Below are positions 49,074-62,849 of a stretch of 64,000 bases of DNA, one piece after another (positions within the stretch are counted from its first letter, which is position 1; each line of letters begins with the position of its first letter). This DNA comes from Geosiphon pyriformis (taxonomy: Eukaryota > Glomeromycota > Glomeromycetes > Archaeosporales > Geosiphonaceae). The notes under the pieces are model-generated. The model had not been told where the DNA came from and made no database searches. It saw only the letters and a list, made by a program, of their open reading frames with translations. The position numbers were made by a program, and so were the translations under genes. Location: assembly GCA_016748015.1 (NCBI GenBank), contig JAAOMT010000231.1:145453-209452 (forward strand). The letters are read 5' to 3'.

Positions 49074-49135
49074 TTTTAATTTTTATGAAATAATTTGTAT
49101 TAAATTTTAATTTTTATGAAATAAATTATATTGAA
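49074..49135. repeat. 31-bp tandem duplication upstream of the 49073 start
   Basis: 49074-49104 and 49105-49135 match at 28 of 31 positions and share TTTTAATTTTTATGAAATAA. The first copy touches the start codon of the minus-strand orphan gene, so the repeat lies in its 5' leader or promoter. Confidence 0.85.
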
Positions 49136-49572
49136 TTTTCTGGGAGAAAAGTTTTTTTGTCTGAATGGGCAGCAAAGGGCGTATTAAATATGCGAGAGGT
49201 AAAGATGCTTGGCTTCCATAAAAAGAAATGATTTTCAATATCACGGAAAGAGCTTTTGTTTGTTTCGTTGTTCCCGGTTTCATTTGAAAAGGCTATCTAT
49301 AGCCAAGATAGTTAGTTGGGATTAGATCAATAGGTAGTGACCTAAAATAGCCATAAAAGACAGAAAAACTTGGGGAGTGTGTCACATCGATTAATAATTA
49401 ATTTTTAAATTTTTGATTGACATTTTAAGGAAATTTCTATCAATTATGCAAAAAAAAAACCCGCAATTCAAATTAAAAGGTATAAATTTTAATTTTCTCC
49501 GGATCTTTTTTGATTTTTCCTTTGAAGGAAAGAAAAACTCCAAACGCAAAAGATAACTTGCCGACTTGATAA

Positions 49573-49592
49573 GGTGGTGGTGGTGGTGGTGG
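49573..49592. repeat. (GGT)n microsatellite
   Basis: Perfect GGT units followed by imperfect GGTTAT units to about 49609. Confidence 0.85.
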
Positions 49593-50710
49593 TTATGGTG
49601 GTTATGGTTTAGTCATGGTTGCTAAATTTGGATTATCAATTATGTATCGTCGGCCAAGAAATCAGTGCTAACAAGATTCAAGGTCTCTTATGATAGTGAT
49701 CATTAATTATACAAGAAAAAAGTTAGAGAATAAATTCATGAGGTCTATTGATAAATAAACATTAAAAATGGGTTCAGATCGAGCGCGAAAAAAAATTTAG
49801 GCGCCAAAATAAAGCTAACAGCAACAATTAATAATATAAAGCAAGATATGAACGAAATGAAAGATTTGTAACAAAGTATAATCTAATACTTCAAAAAAAA
49901 AAACCTTTTAGACCGGCTTTTTCATCCCTTGGTTATCTTTTGAAACCAAACCTTTATGAGACTAAAAAGGTTTTTTACATTATTTGATTCCCAACAAATA
50001 AAATGTTTAATAAACAAATAGAACAACGATAACGACATAGCAGGAAATTAAATCCAACCTTTTTTTGAACTTCGATATCTCTGGACTTTTTTGTTTAAAA
50101 TTCCCACAAAAAAATTAGTCTGAAAAGGTACTTTTTTCAAAAAAGTAACTCATACTAACTAGTTAGAGGTTTTATGAAAAAAGATCTTAATATATATTAT
50201 TTTAATTATTAACATGATATTATTAAAAAAAGATAGATGAACATATTATCAAAAAATTAAGAAGATAATTACATACTTTTAAAATGTCTCTATCGGGACA
50301 GATAAATGAAATCATATATTTGAAATCTAAATTTTAAATTCGTATATTTGTTTGGGTGATGAGATCCAAATTTAATTTGACATGAGCTCTATCAATTTAC
50401 TGATTATGCAACATTGTAAATATGTTGAGTATGAAATGATGACTGACAAAAAAGTATACGTTATCATTATTAAATTGTATTAAATCCGAAAAAATTAGGA
50501 TTGAAACGAGTAATTGAGGGAAACCCAATCAAAAAATAATAGCTTTTATTGAAAATAAATAGACACACACAGATTATCAAACCATTTTTTATATGGATAA
50601 TAAAGTTTTATTAAATAAAAAAAATAAAATTTTTCTACAAGTCCAAAAATTTAACTTTCTTAAAAAAAAAGTTTAATGAGAAAAAGGAGAGTTTTAGAAT
50701 TTTAAAAATT

Positions 50711-50940
50711 GATAATTACAAAGCTTCTATATTTTTTAGACAATAATTAATAATTACAAAGCTTTTATATTTTTAAATAATAATTGATAATTACAAAGTT
50801 TCTCAATTTTAAGACAATAATTGATAATTACAAAACTTTTATATATTTTTTTAGATAATAATTAATAATTACAAAGCTTTTAATTTTTTTTTTAGACAAT
50901 AATTAATAATCACAAAGCTTTTATTTTTTTTAGGCAATAA
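50711..50940. repeat. minisatellite, six copies, period 37-41 bp
   Basis: Each unit has the core GATAATTACAAAGCTTTTAT, then a T run and TTAGACAATAATTAA. Core ACAAA starts fall at 50718, 50756, 50793, 50830, 50871 and 50912. Period differences come from the T-run length. Confidence 0.85.
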
Positions 50941-53790
50941 ATCCTGCTTAAAACTTGTAAATTTGAGTCTTAAAGAATTTTTATTTCTAAAAACTTTTAA
51001 ACTCCAGGTATTTTTTCTATTTTGTTAATTGGTATCTTATTTGTTGTGATAATAACAATTTAATTTTAAAAGAAGTATAAAAATTAACGTTTTATTGAAT
51101 ACAAGTTTGGAAAAATTTAAAAAAAGACAATCTTTGAAAATATATATTTTAAAATTTATATGTTCAAGATTTTTTCTATTATTATTAAAAGAAAAACTTT
51201 GCTTTTTATTAAAATTAAAATGTTTTAACTGAAAGAATTATATAAACAATAATAAAATGGTTCATTTATCATATAGAAAAAAATGAAGATAGTCTCATTT
51301 TGGCTAACGTCTGGGAAAATTTTTTCAAACAAACAAAGAAAATATGTCCCGAAAAAAATAGTTGGTACAACATTAGAACGATAAATCCAGGTACAAATAT
51401 ACATGCATGGTCAAAAGTATGATGAAAAATAATGACAGATTTACTGCAAGCATTCGCTATTCAGTCTCAAACTAAGCTTTTTAATCTATCTTACCAAAAA
51501 AAAAAAAGAATATTAATCAATCTTTCAATGAGAGAAGATCTTATTTTACCCTGAATTTGCTAATATGTGTCTCATTTAAAAAAAATCTTTATTGTAATTC
51601 ATAAACGTAAAACAATAATTTTTTTCTCTTTTTAATAAAATTTTTCACACAAATATTATTATTTTTTTGAAACCATCCTTTTTTGAAAAAAGTTCTTAAC
51701 CAATAATGGATGATTCAATAATTTTTTTTTTTAATAAAAATCAAAATTAATTCTTTAAAAAAAAATATGGTGTAAATTAAAGTATGATTAAGAATTACAT
51801 TAACAATAAATTGGTAATTATGGTTTTTAAGATTTTTAATAATCTAAAAATTAAAAAAAAATTGAATTAACAAAAAACATTTATCGTTTCACTTATTTTA
51901 CTATTTTTTAAAGTATAATTTTCTTTTTTTAAAATATAATAAAAATTGAATTAATTAATTATATTATACAAAAACTTATTTTACTCTAGAATATAAGATT
52001 TCAAATTATTTTCTGTTATTTTATTTTGTTCTATTTTGAGTTTTTAACAAATAAAATTAACAAATATTTATATTTATTTTTTTTACCAATTTTCTAATTC
52101 ATAATTTTTTAATTTTTGATAATAATTTTACAAAATATTCACATTATTTATTTTTATTGAGATTTTATATAAATTTATATATACATTTATTTTTTAAACT
52201 TGATATATTTACACAATATAAATTTATTTGGTTTAAATAATATTAATATTATATAATATAATATAACTAAACTTTGATTTATATAAATTAAAAAAATATT
52301 TAAATCAAATATTCTAAACTTGAATAAATTTTTAAAATTAATTATATATATATATATAATATTTACTTGTTTTTGAAAAGACTTTTTTCAAATAATTTTA
52401 TTTTAATAATATAAAAATTATTAAAAATTTACTTTATAACAAAATGAAAGTTTCAGTAAAGTTTTAAAATATTCTATTAATATTCATGTTTTTTGATATT
52501 TAAAATATATTTCTAAAAAAAAAAATTATAATGTTTTTTAATTTTTAAGCTTTAAGCTTTAAGAATATTAAACTCTATTTTTTCCTTTTTACTTTGATCT
52601 TTATACATTCTTTTTTTTTAAACACAAATCCAAGAGATTTTTTTACTCAAGATACCTTAATATTAATGCTCATAATATATACATATAATCATATTTAGTA
52701 TAACTTTTTTCTGTATCTATATATAAGATTTAATATGACCAGACATACTGCAAATATTAGAAAAGATTAGCTTCTTTGGAAGGTTTTGTCTATTTTTTTT
52801 TTTTTTTTTACAAGTTTAATAAAAATCTCAAGATATAATCACTATTCCTTTTACTTTTTTTTCTCACAAAAATCTTTTTTTTTTTTCGTTCTTTTGTATA
52901 ACTATTAATTAATATTGATTAGATATATAAGTAATAATATACGTTATTTGCTGCATGAACTAATTAATGATAATGCAATATAAAAGCAGTAAATATAATT
53001 TTTTGTATAAGTTCATCTTTGAAAAAAGTTCTCGACTTAAAATCAATTATTAAAAATTTTCTGTTCTCAAACATTATTAACGATTTGGCAAAAAAAAAAC
53101 TTTCTTAGATCGATTTCAATGTTTTGTAACAGTAATATGTTGTGAGCTAGAAAATGGAAGTTTTCGTATCTAATATATCTAACACAAATAATATAATGTA
53201 GATTAGTTAACTTTTTTCACCAAATTAGAGATTTTTACACGTATTTTAATTTTAAAATAAATTTGATATCCAGATCGCACTAAAATTTTTACTCAATAGA
53301 ATGTCTTCCTCGAATTGAACCATTTTGCAGCACTTATCAGTGATAATTACAAGATAAACTATAAGAAAATTCTGACTGGTCAAACAGAATTCTGATGATT
53401 TTTTAATAAACCTGTCGTATAATTTTTTGCTCGCTGGTCAAAAGAAGAAACCAAAATTACTCACAAGACTATATTTTAAATATGCTATCTCTAATTCAGG
53501 CAACATTACCTAATATTAGAACTTTGAAAGGTCTTCAAGAAATTTTCTGCAAAAAAAAAAAAAAAAAAGTAAATTTTATGAAAGAAATTTTCGAAAACTA
53601 AACTATTTCTGTCCTAACTAATATTTGGGATCATGTTTTGCAAAAATCTACATTTAAAATTGACAAAAAAAGTGAGAAAAATCCAGAGATTAAAATCTCC
53701 CAAGAATTTGTTGTAGGTCAAACCTATACTTGTTCGAGATGAACTCTTAATTTTTAATATTGATTCAGATTTCCTCAACAAATAAAGAAT

Positions 53791-54558
53791 TTAAACCCAT
53801 CCGATATTATAAAAAATTTTTCCAATAAATGCGAACAATACACCGATCAAAAGTCTCAAAATTGCCAAAATCGTGCGAATAAATGGTAAATAACCAAAAC
53901 TGAGTGCAATCAATTCATCAATTTGGATAAAATCTTCTTGACGAGCTATGTAAAATTTACCATTTTCTGATCGATACAAGTCTAAAATAGTAGTCTCTCT
54001 GTGAGGAGTTAAAATTTTTAGTACCAAACTTCCTGAAAATTCAATTTTAAAAACAAACCAAATATTCCAATGTATAATGTAATTACCGGACGCTAAGATT
54101 CCGAAATGGAAAAAAAATCACCCAGGGATTTAGAGTGTATTTAATCACGGCCCGTGTATTTTTATCATCAATCCCTGTTTTAAATTTTCAATGCTCAAAG
54201 CTTTTTAAAAAAGAGAAACAAGGAATCGTCCCAAAATTTTTTTGACTTACAAAAGTTGTTTATAACTGGATCGTTTCTCCAAACAAACCCTATTAAATTA
54301 CAAAATTTATTAAAAGAAGTTATAATCCATACGAAATATTTAGATTTTTATATACAAACCACCAAAGAATCGAAATACTTGAACAATTTGTTCACGAGAA
54401 CCTGCACGGCTGGGTATAAAGAAGAAAGGATGTTTGATCTGAGCATCTTCAGTGTAAAATTCCCGAATTTCTGTCTCATCGACAGATGGTCGTTTAACTG
54501 GACATACAGTAAAAAAGTCGATGAATATGTGAGGCAACTCCGTTGGAGGGTCGTTCAT
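53791..54558 (-). pseudogene. NTF2-like (SigF-like) membrane protein gene with in-frame TGA
   Basis: Exons 54363-54558, 54251-54289, 54087-54176 and 53791-54032 have consistent phases over 189 codons, but codon 98 (54118-54120) is TGA. The N-terminal part (DIFFxV-like lead, EIREFYTEDAQIKHPFFFIP, REQIVQVFRFFG) is the helix-cone entry of NTF2/SnoaL-fold proteins that I know from fungal SigF-like proteins. Later GKFYIARQEDFIQIDELIAL and a C-terminal hydrophobic pair (FIRTILAILRLLIGVLFAFI) fit the same group, whose function is unknown. The TGA sits beside a TGTG and a run of T; a two-base slip, a nonsense mutation, a sequencing error or an extra intron starting at that GTGTGA would each explain it. 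Confidence 0.65.
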
Positions 54559-55809
54559 GTTTTTATGAATCCTTTAGTTTGAGGTCCTTTCCTTAGAAAT
54601 ATATATAAGAAATATAATTTTTTCTTTGACTGATCCGAAAAACGTCATTCATTTCTTTTTCATGTGAAAATTGGTTATCGCTTTTAACATCAAGTCATAA
54701 TTTTTAATGCATTGTGCTAATTATTAAAATCAACATGTAAATGACGTAAATCAAAACCTTTTTTTGAAAAAAAAAAAAAAATTATCCAATCCTTCCTTAG
54801 AAACCCATTTATAATATTGAATAGTTTTTTTTTAAAAAAAAAATTCGGGAAGCCGAGAATAAATCGTTTTATTTTCATATAGAAAGTATATAGTCCAAGT
54901 ACTTAATTAGTGAAACAATTTTTTAGAAATTACTTAAAAAAAAAAATGGTTACGATCAGAATGTATGTAAGTTTTCCCAAGTTCAAAAAAGTTTTTTTTA
55001 AAAAAAATTACATTTGTTTTTGATTTCGCTTTAAATTAAAAACTACAATCCTTCGTTTATTCTTTGATTCAAATCTTATTTTAGACGACATTCACTAAAT
55101 TGGTTTGATTCCACAAAAATTTTATTATTTGAAAAGTTTTTAGTAAATTATCTAAAAATATAATGTTTTGGAAATAAAGTAAAGTATTTATTTTGTAATC
55201 TTGATCTTTTTTTTTGTTCTCGAAAGTAGATTTCAAAGAATTTCGTATTAACTATCATTACCTAAAGTTTTTAGATTTTTTACCAAAAAAAAAAAGAAAG
55301 ATTATAACTGACAAAAAAATTAATTTGTCTGTTATGAAGAGGCTCAAAAAATTTTGATTTGGAAATTTTATTCAAAAATTTCATTTTTCACTTGATCATC
55401 TAAGGAATATTAAATAATCACCTGAACTCCCTTTATCAAAAAGCAATTGTTTCATATTTGTACAAAAGATTCAAGATTAGGGTGTTTTATGGGTCGAAAA
55501 AGAACCCATCCGATTTCTTATGCTTATTAAGTCTACGTCTCTATGAGAGAATAATTCTTATACCTTAATTGAGAATGCCTCGTCCTTATTGAGAATTAAA
55601 AAGGTAAACTTTGAGTCAAATATCAAAGTAACCTTTAATTGCTGCATTTCAAAGATTAAGGTTACATATTAAATATTGAGGTTCAAGGAGAATCATAGCT
55701 AATTTTAGAAAATAATTGCTAAACTCGAATTAAAAGTTATACTTGAAATCAGATTTACAAAGAAATTTTTATGGAAACTAACTCCAAAATGTGGATCATT
55801 ATCAAAATC
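54559..55809. other. AT-rich intergenic DNA
   Basis: No gene seen; several runs of A or T longer than 10. Confidence 0.6.
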
Positions 55810-57420
55810 TTAGGAGCTTCCTCGCTCATTGGCTGATTCTTTCTGCGAAAAATTTGTAGAATCCATTTCAATTGAATCACCTTGATCTTCTGCCGAATTT
55901 GAGTTTTGACTTTTTTGTAAACTCATATTCTTGGAGGAAGATAACGACAAAGTCGCAAAACCGCTTGATGAGGTGCCTGTATTATTTGATTGACTCTTGC
56001 TGCTTATTGGTGTCGATGATGTAGATTTACTTCCTTTGGTGTGCCTCTTGAAAACATTGAAAGATCCATGTTTTTGTCTGGAAAAATTGGTATTCTCAAC
56101 TCTAATATCTTCTTCGCTTGGCTGTTTACCATGATACATTGATTCAGGAGGTCGTATTAGTTTCTTATCATCTTCGGTTTTGAAACTTTCAATTGTGAGA
56201 TTAGATGACAATCCCAAGTCTCTAATGGGTAGCTCGTGAAAATGATCATTATTTTCTTGTAAAATAATTGATTGGTTTTTTTCATTTCTAATTTTGGAAA
56301 AATATTTTTGGAGACTTGAAAAAGGTGATGATTTTGAATTTTCTCGGCTTTCATTGGTTGATTCGGGACCAGTTGGGGATGGGTAAATCGTACTGTTTGA
56401 ATCAAAATAAGAAAATAAATCAGAGCTTTTCAAAAGAAATGAAAAGTTAAATTTTTTTTAGAAAACGTGAATTTACTTGTAAATAAAAACTCCTTGAGCA
56501 ATTGTAAGTAATATCGGTATTGCAAAGTTCCACATCACCAGATATAAAGTATTAACTATTGGCATCAATATTGTGGTGTTGTGGTGCCACATACCATAAG
56601 CAAAACATACAAAAGTGTATGATCCATTAGTCTCAACAAAAGTAATAACTATCATATTCAACTAAAAAAAAGGGAAAAAGATTAGACAAGTAAAATTTTA
56701 TAATATTACATTTTTGAATTTAAAAAAGCAACTCACGTTCCTTACGGCTCGTTTCACCCTTGCTAATTTCCATTTACTTTCACGATCACCGTTTTCATTT
56801 CGTTGTTTCAACTCTTCCATATGGTTATTTAATATCGAAATCAACTTGTACCAAAAAAATATTACAGTTGAGACGTAAGCTGCCGACCAACCAGTCCAAA
56901 CCAAATAATGAATTTTAAAAAATTTGTTTGCATTTCGAATGTCATTTTGATCCGCATAATAGCCGGTTAATGCAGCCAAAGGAACACCACACATAAATGG
57001 ACCAAATATTAAAGCCGATCCCCAGACGTCAAGTAGATGTTTGTTTGGAATCCAGGCTGCTGTGTCTGATTCTATATTTGGTATCGAATAAACTGGGGGG
57101 AGGGGATGGGGAGTTGGAGGGGATGGGGGGTTTTAAGAGACAAAATTTCGAGTTTTAAATTACTTTGAATAAATGAGATAGCAGAATTACCAATGCTTAT
57201 TGGCAAAAGTCCTGCTAAACCAAATCCAATGAGACGTGGAATATCCTGTGAAACTAAAAATTTCGTCCGAAACTTTTTTTAAGTTAGGAATGATTTGATA
57301 AAAAATTCAGGATAAGAAAGAATTAAAATTTTTCTTACGTTCCGCAATCATTATGTTTGGAAAGGAATCACAAAGCAATAGAGCTAAATGAACAATATGA
57401 ACTAATAAAATAAGGGAACA

Positions 57421-57453
<33 letters not shown>

Positions 57454-57849
57454 GTTATTCGTTCAACCTTATTATTGCGTTTCCCTTTTTATGCATTCCT
57501 GATCCTTAGGGAAATGATTACCTGTGTTAAATACAAAAGCTATAATGTGAAAGGCATCCTGAGGCCTTGGTCTTATAAATCCTCGGTTTCTTGTTGCGGC
57601 AAACCATAATTTTTGGCCTTTCACTTGGGTTCGGTAATAAAGAAAAAAGCCGCTCACTAAGGCTATCAGGGCCGAATATGGTATTAATATCCAATGAATT
57701 TTACGAATTAATTCTTCTTCCTCACATCCTCGGGAGTTTATTCGAAAGTCACAGACACATTTTACCGAAAGTTTGGAAATATTTGTGTCAAGATGGTTTG
57801 AAGTAATATTTCTGCAAACAAGAGCAAATCCCCCTTTCAATATTGCCAT
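55810..57849 (-). CDS. seven-span receptor-like membrane protein
   Basis: Six exons (57522-57849, 57339-57401, 57191-57253, 56737-57092, 56477-56661, 55810-56425), all phases closing, give 536 residues. A Cys-containing N-terminal domain (CVCDFRINSRGCEEEELI) precedes span 1 (WILIPYSALIALVSGFFLYY). Further spans include IIAFVFNTVHIVHLALLLC, LIGFGLAGLLPISIGVY, ALIFGPFMCGVPLAALTGYY, YLVWTGWSAAYVSTVIFFWY, a span near ITFVETNGSYTFVCF and MWNFAIPILLTIAQGVFIY. A charged loop (MEELKQRNENGDRESKWKLA, then RVKRAVRN) lies before span 6. The last 200 residues form a Ser/Asn/Thr-rich cytoplasmic tail. This layout is that of a G-protein-coupled receptor, but no family signature is certain. The start lacks a signal peptide, so an upstream exon is possible. 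Confidence 0.76.
57421..57453. repeat. (ATT)11 microsatellite in intron 1 of the receptor-like gene
   Basis: Eleven perfect ATT units within the intron between exons 57522-57849 and 57339-57401. Confidence 0.9.
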
Positions 57850-60800
57850 GTGATTCGTCTATTCTTTTCTTAATGAAATGAATAAAATTTTTTGCCGCGT
57901 GAGAATGAGCTTAATTTATAAAAATTCGATGGCTTGTAGAGAGTAAATTTATCGTTTTATAGAATATGACTTAAACATTGAACTGTCACAGTAAATTGTA
58001 ACTGCAGAAAGAGGTCTGTGCACATTTGTGTAAAACAAACTCTTTACATTTTTTTGAGAGATCTCCATGTTTTAGTGAATTAAAACCAATAGATCTTGTC
58101 AGGGCTCAAAATTAAATGCATTGTGCAAGTTCTCCAGAAAACCTTATTTTACAAACACTTGCACTATCAAACAGACATTAATTGGTGAAATGCTGAGACC
58201 AATTTTTATTTTTTTGCTCAGGTTCACAATTCCTCTTTTTTGAAACGTAAATTATCGGCGTTGTTTATATAATAACATTAATTTCCTATTTCAGCTTACT
58301 ATCATGCAAAATTAATAGCTGATCAAAATAAATTATCGCCTCAAAAATACAAACATGTGATAAATTGAATTTGGAGAGATTTAGAATTTGTCGGGGAGGG
58401 CAAAAGTAATCGATTTGCAACTAGTTTTTTGAATTGATTTTGTTGTTTCAATGATAATCATCATCCGAAATTTCTATTCGATCTATCACTTATTTTTGAT
58501 GCTTTTTAAAGACAGTAGTTACATAGATTGAAGAGAATATGAAAAATTTTGTAACCCAATATCACGATCTATAGAAAAATTTTTTATCAATATCATGTAT
58601 TATTCACAAAACTTATTTTTAATAAGGAACTTTTAACTCCTGCCTTTGATTATGACAAAAGAACTTTCAAATCGAAAAAATTTTCAATCATTATATAATA
58701 TGGAGAGTTTAATGCAAACTTGTGTCAGGATTGTGATTTAATATTATATAATATGTTAAAAAAAATCAACGAATGCACAAATACGCCATTATTTAAAAAG
58801 CGTGAATTTTAAATTTCAAGTGCACCAAATTATAGAACCTGTTTATAACTTTTTTTTCTAAAAAAATTGTATCTTTCAAAATAGTTGACACCAAAAGATT
58901 TTAATAGATTTTGATGATTATTTATTCAAAATTTAATTTTTTTTTAGTTAAATTTCTGAGATTCCATAGGTAAACAACGGTCCTGAGATTTTTTCTTTCA
59001 AACATGCAATGAGTTGAACTTGAAATCCTTTAAAAAGGCACACTATCTGCTCTAAATTTTTAGCAAGCAAACCAATTTTCCCCTTGTAAGTTTTTTAATC
59101 CTGCATTAAATAATAATTTTGATGCTATAAACTTTGATACAAATGATTATTGAAATAAAACTTTGAATGAAAAAAATTATTCTTTTAGTTTTCAAACATT
59201 TTTGAGTACAATATTTTTTGGTGAAAACCTATTTCAAAGAGATTTTTGAAAAGGAGAAATATAATGGAAATATATATATTGAAAATTAAGGAATCTATTT
59301 CAAAAGTTTTTGTTGGTGTTTTTATTTGCTCAGCTTTTAAAATTGTCAAGTTTAAAGTTTTTAAATTTTATGTAGTTTGTTTTTTTGGTTAAATTGAAGT
59401 CTTGAATGAAATTTTTTTAGAATTATTGTTTAGCTACTACACAAACAATAGATTGGCAGTATTATAAATATATAACAAGATTTTTTGAAATAAAAATTTA
59501 GGCATTGTTATATCTATAAGAAATCATAATAGCATTACTAAAAGAAACCACAAAATTTCTTGGCACTTTTAATTAAATTTAATAACTACCATAAAGCTTT
59601 TTACTCATTTAATTTCTAATGAAATTTAAGAAAATTTAAAGAGCTTTTTGATAGTTTGGAAAATAAAATTTCTTCTTTTAGCTAATAACTCAAAGGGCTA
59701 ATTAAAAAACAATGTCGCACTTAAGGTACAGAACATGATTTGTTAATTATATACCTTCTAATTTTTTAATAGCATATCTTCTTGAGCAAAGATGGACGAT
59801 TATAAATTGAATGTACTTTTAACCTTTGCATTAAATTAGTCCTGACGCGTTGATCTTCATTGTACGTATTTTTAAATAATGGCTGGAGCGAATCAGATAT
59901 ACTCTAGATTTGAAAAGTTATAGTTTTGATGTGGTAAGAAAGTAAAAATTTAAATTAGCAAGTCAACTCTCAAAATGATCATATTGTACTTCGTGTTACA
60001 ATCCTCAATCCTTTAAGTTACCATTCAGGGTTTTTAATGAAGTTTTATTGCTTTGACCAAAAATTATGTAGAAGGTAATTAAAGTTCGCTTGTGTAACTA
60101 TGACATAACTAGAAAGCAGATCAACTCCTAATCAAAGTTATCAATTGAACACAGAACTTTTAGTATTATAAGTTAGTAACTGCTGGATATTTAAGGCTGC
60201 AGAAGTTTACAAAACTTTCCCCCTTGATTGGAGATTTTAATTTAGAAAATAAAATTCATATAAAGTTAACCGTGCGAATGAAAATTTGTCTTTGAATCCC
60301 AATATCTCCTATATAAAATATTTCAAAGCCCATATTTTTTTTTTAAAAGAGATAAATAAAAGCAAGACCAAATCAATGACTTAACAATTTTCACAATATA
60401 TAATCATAAAAAACTCTGTCAATGATTAGTTTTCACAAAAATTTTTCAAAAATAATTGAAAAATTAAAAATTAAATTTCAATATAAAACCCTTTTCAGTA
60501 CATCAATTTTAATCATTCTACAAAAATTTCCAAGCCTAACCCTATTTTCTAATCCAACAAATTCCAAAATAAAAATTTCCCAAATTTCTCATAGATGAAA
60601 AAATTATTACTTGAAAGAATGAAACATATTTTTAAAATCCGACATATTAATATCTTTTAAAAATTAATTTATTTAAGGAATATCTCGAAAAGATAAAAAA
60701 CGTTAAGTAAAATTTACCATAACATTTAAACAAATAGAACGGAATAAAAACTTGTAAATTTTAATGAAAGTTGCATCAAACTCTTGTATTAAATGTTTTA

Positions 60801-62849
60801 TTATCCGAGCTTAGAAATTTATAGTTTTCATTAGAATTTTCATCTCTTTCAAAAAATTATTATTATTTAAAAGCTTTAAAATGTCATTCTCAAAGAACTC
60901 AAAATACTACTGCATCTTTGAGATTGAATTCTTTGCTAAGTTATTATCTAAAATATTTTTTAAAATAAAAAATTTATTATAAAACAAATATTTTCACAAT
61001 TGTGATCTAAACACATTGTTTATAAGGTTTTTAATGCCATATACAAATTGAATCTAGAAGCATAATAATTGATTGTGTTTTCTGTTGAAAATTAATATTA
61101 ATAATAGCAAGTTATTAATAAAAATTTACATATGATGCATAACTCAATAATATGGCAAAATTGAATAGTTGGTTAAATATTTTTTGATTGATTTATTTAG
61201 ATTTTATTCACAGGATAAATAAAATATTGATTTAAAATAGCAATCTATTTAACAATGCAAATATTAAAAATATACTAAGCATATTTCACATTTATTATTT
61301 AATTGATTTAAACTTATGGAATTTAGATTTAAACCAAAATTAAACAATAATTTACCAAATTCAATGAATATTTATTTTATAAAACTATTTTTTTTTAAAT
61401 TATATATTTGTGAAAAAAAGACATAAATCTTGTTACATATTAATTATTTATTAATTTTATAATATAAAATTAAGAAACTAGCTATCTTTATTGCTATCGA
61501 TTCACTTTTACAATTTTTCTAAAAAATTTTCCATTAGTTATAGCATTTTTAGGTTTCTTCAAAAAACATCTTTGTAATCGAATTCTTCTTCAAATAATAA
61601 AATTTCAATTACAAGCTACCTTTATTCCCTATGAATTATATGGTAACTAGCATGCAAAATTTAGAAATTAAATTTCCTTTCTTTGTATTTAAAATTTGAA
61701 TTAGGAATTCAAAATTTACAATAGTTCTTATAATTTGCTTTTTTAAAATTTGAAAAACAGTACATATAAATTTTCAACATATTAATCAATGTTCGCTGAA
61801 TTTTCTTTTAATATAATCATGTTCAATAATGTTTTAGATTTAATAAAAGCTTCTTTCAAAATAATTGTCTTGTTTCATATTCCCCAAATTTGTTTAAATT
61901 TTACAGAACTTTGATGAGGTTATTAAAATCAAAGAAATTTATATTGGTGTTTGTTAATAATTATTTCAATCAATATTCTTTGTCCAACTTTTTGAAAATT
62001 GAAATTTCCATGCTAGCCTAGCTCATTTTTATATTTGAAAAAATAACACAACTAATCATTGGAGTATTTAAAACTACTCGTTAACTCTATTTTCAAGGTC
62101 CAAAAGAATTTTTCATTCAAAATCTTATAATATTAGCTTCCAATTGCGGTTAACATTTTATCCTATTAATGAAACATGCTTAGGCAATTAAAGGCTAATA
62201 TTAATAATACTTGTATTTTTTAAAATTGAAATCTGACAATCTGACTGGTCTATTCGACAAACCGTAGAAAGACCATTTTTGTAAAGCAATAACAACTCTT
62301 TTATTTGAGAGGAAATAGGTGGTTGAAATCTATTTTAGGAAATAATTGAACAAAAACAGGGCACTTTTGACCAAAATAGCTAAAATCAATGTAATCCAAC
62401 AAGTAAAATCTTGTTAGATTAAATTAAATTTCAAAAAACAAACTTGATAAAGTTTGGCGTAAGTTCAACATTACATCATATACCATAATTATGGCGAGTT
62501 TTAGCTGGCATGTGTTTTTTCAAAAATGAATTGATCCATCCAAGTCGGAGCTCAAGCATTTCGCGATGCATTTGGATGATGCTTCTGCAGATTTACGGAG
62601 CTTTGATCAGGTGGAAGATTATGCAATCTCTTAAAAAGAGTAACCGGTAAATGTATCACGGAACAGATAAAATCTGGTCATCATCCACAAACAAAGCGTT
62701 TGTAATACGTCAAATCTGCTGTGTTTGTGCCTGGGCCTTTTTCCAATAAAAAAAGCGAATTATACAGAGGTTCCATTTTGCGTTCTGAAATTCTCAAGAT
62801 TTTCTATTTTTTGAATCGTTTTCTCATTGAAATTTCTCAAATCAATTAA
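57850..62849. other. AT-rich gene desert
   Basis: Five kilobases without a supported gene on either strand. 62460-62820 is slightly GC-richer, contains the 12-bp palindrome CCATAATTATGG at about 62481-62494, and includes the promoter region of the gene at 62850. Confidence 0.6.

Larger units (their letters stand above)
49136..53790. other. intergenic DNA
   Basis: 49136-50000 has mixed composition without a supported gene and holds a (GGT)n tract near 49573-49592. 50600-53760 is strongly AT-rich with the minisatellite at 50711. No RNA gene recognised. Confidence 0.5.

Noticed and set aside
54256-54582. 108-codon plus-strand frame
   Set aside because: Antisense shadow of exon 1 and exon 2 of the NTF2-like gene.
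62470-62515. Transposon-end-like sequence with CCATAATTATGG palindrome
   Set aside because: It looked like a terminal repeat, but no inverted partner or target duplication was found nearby.
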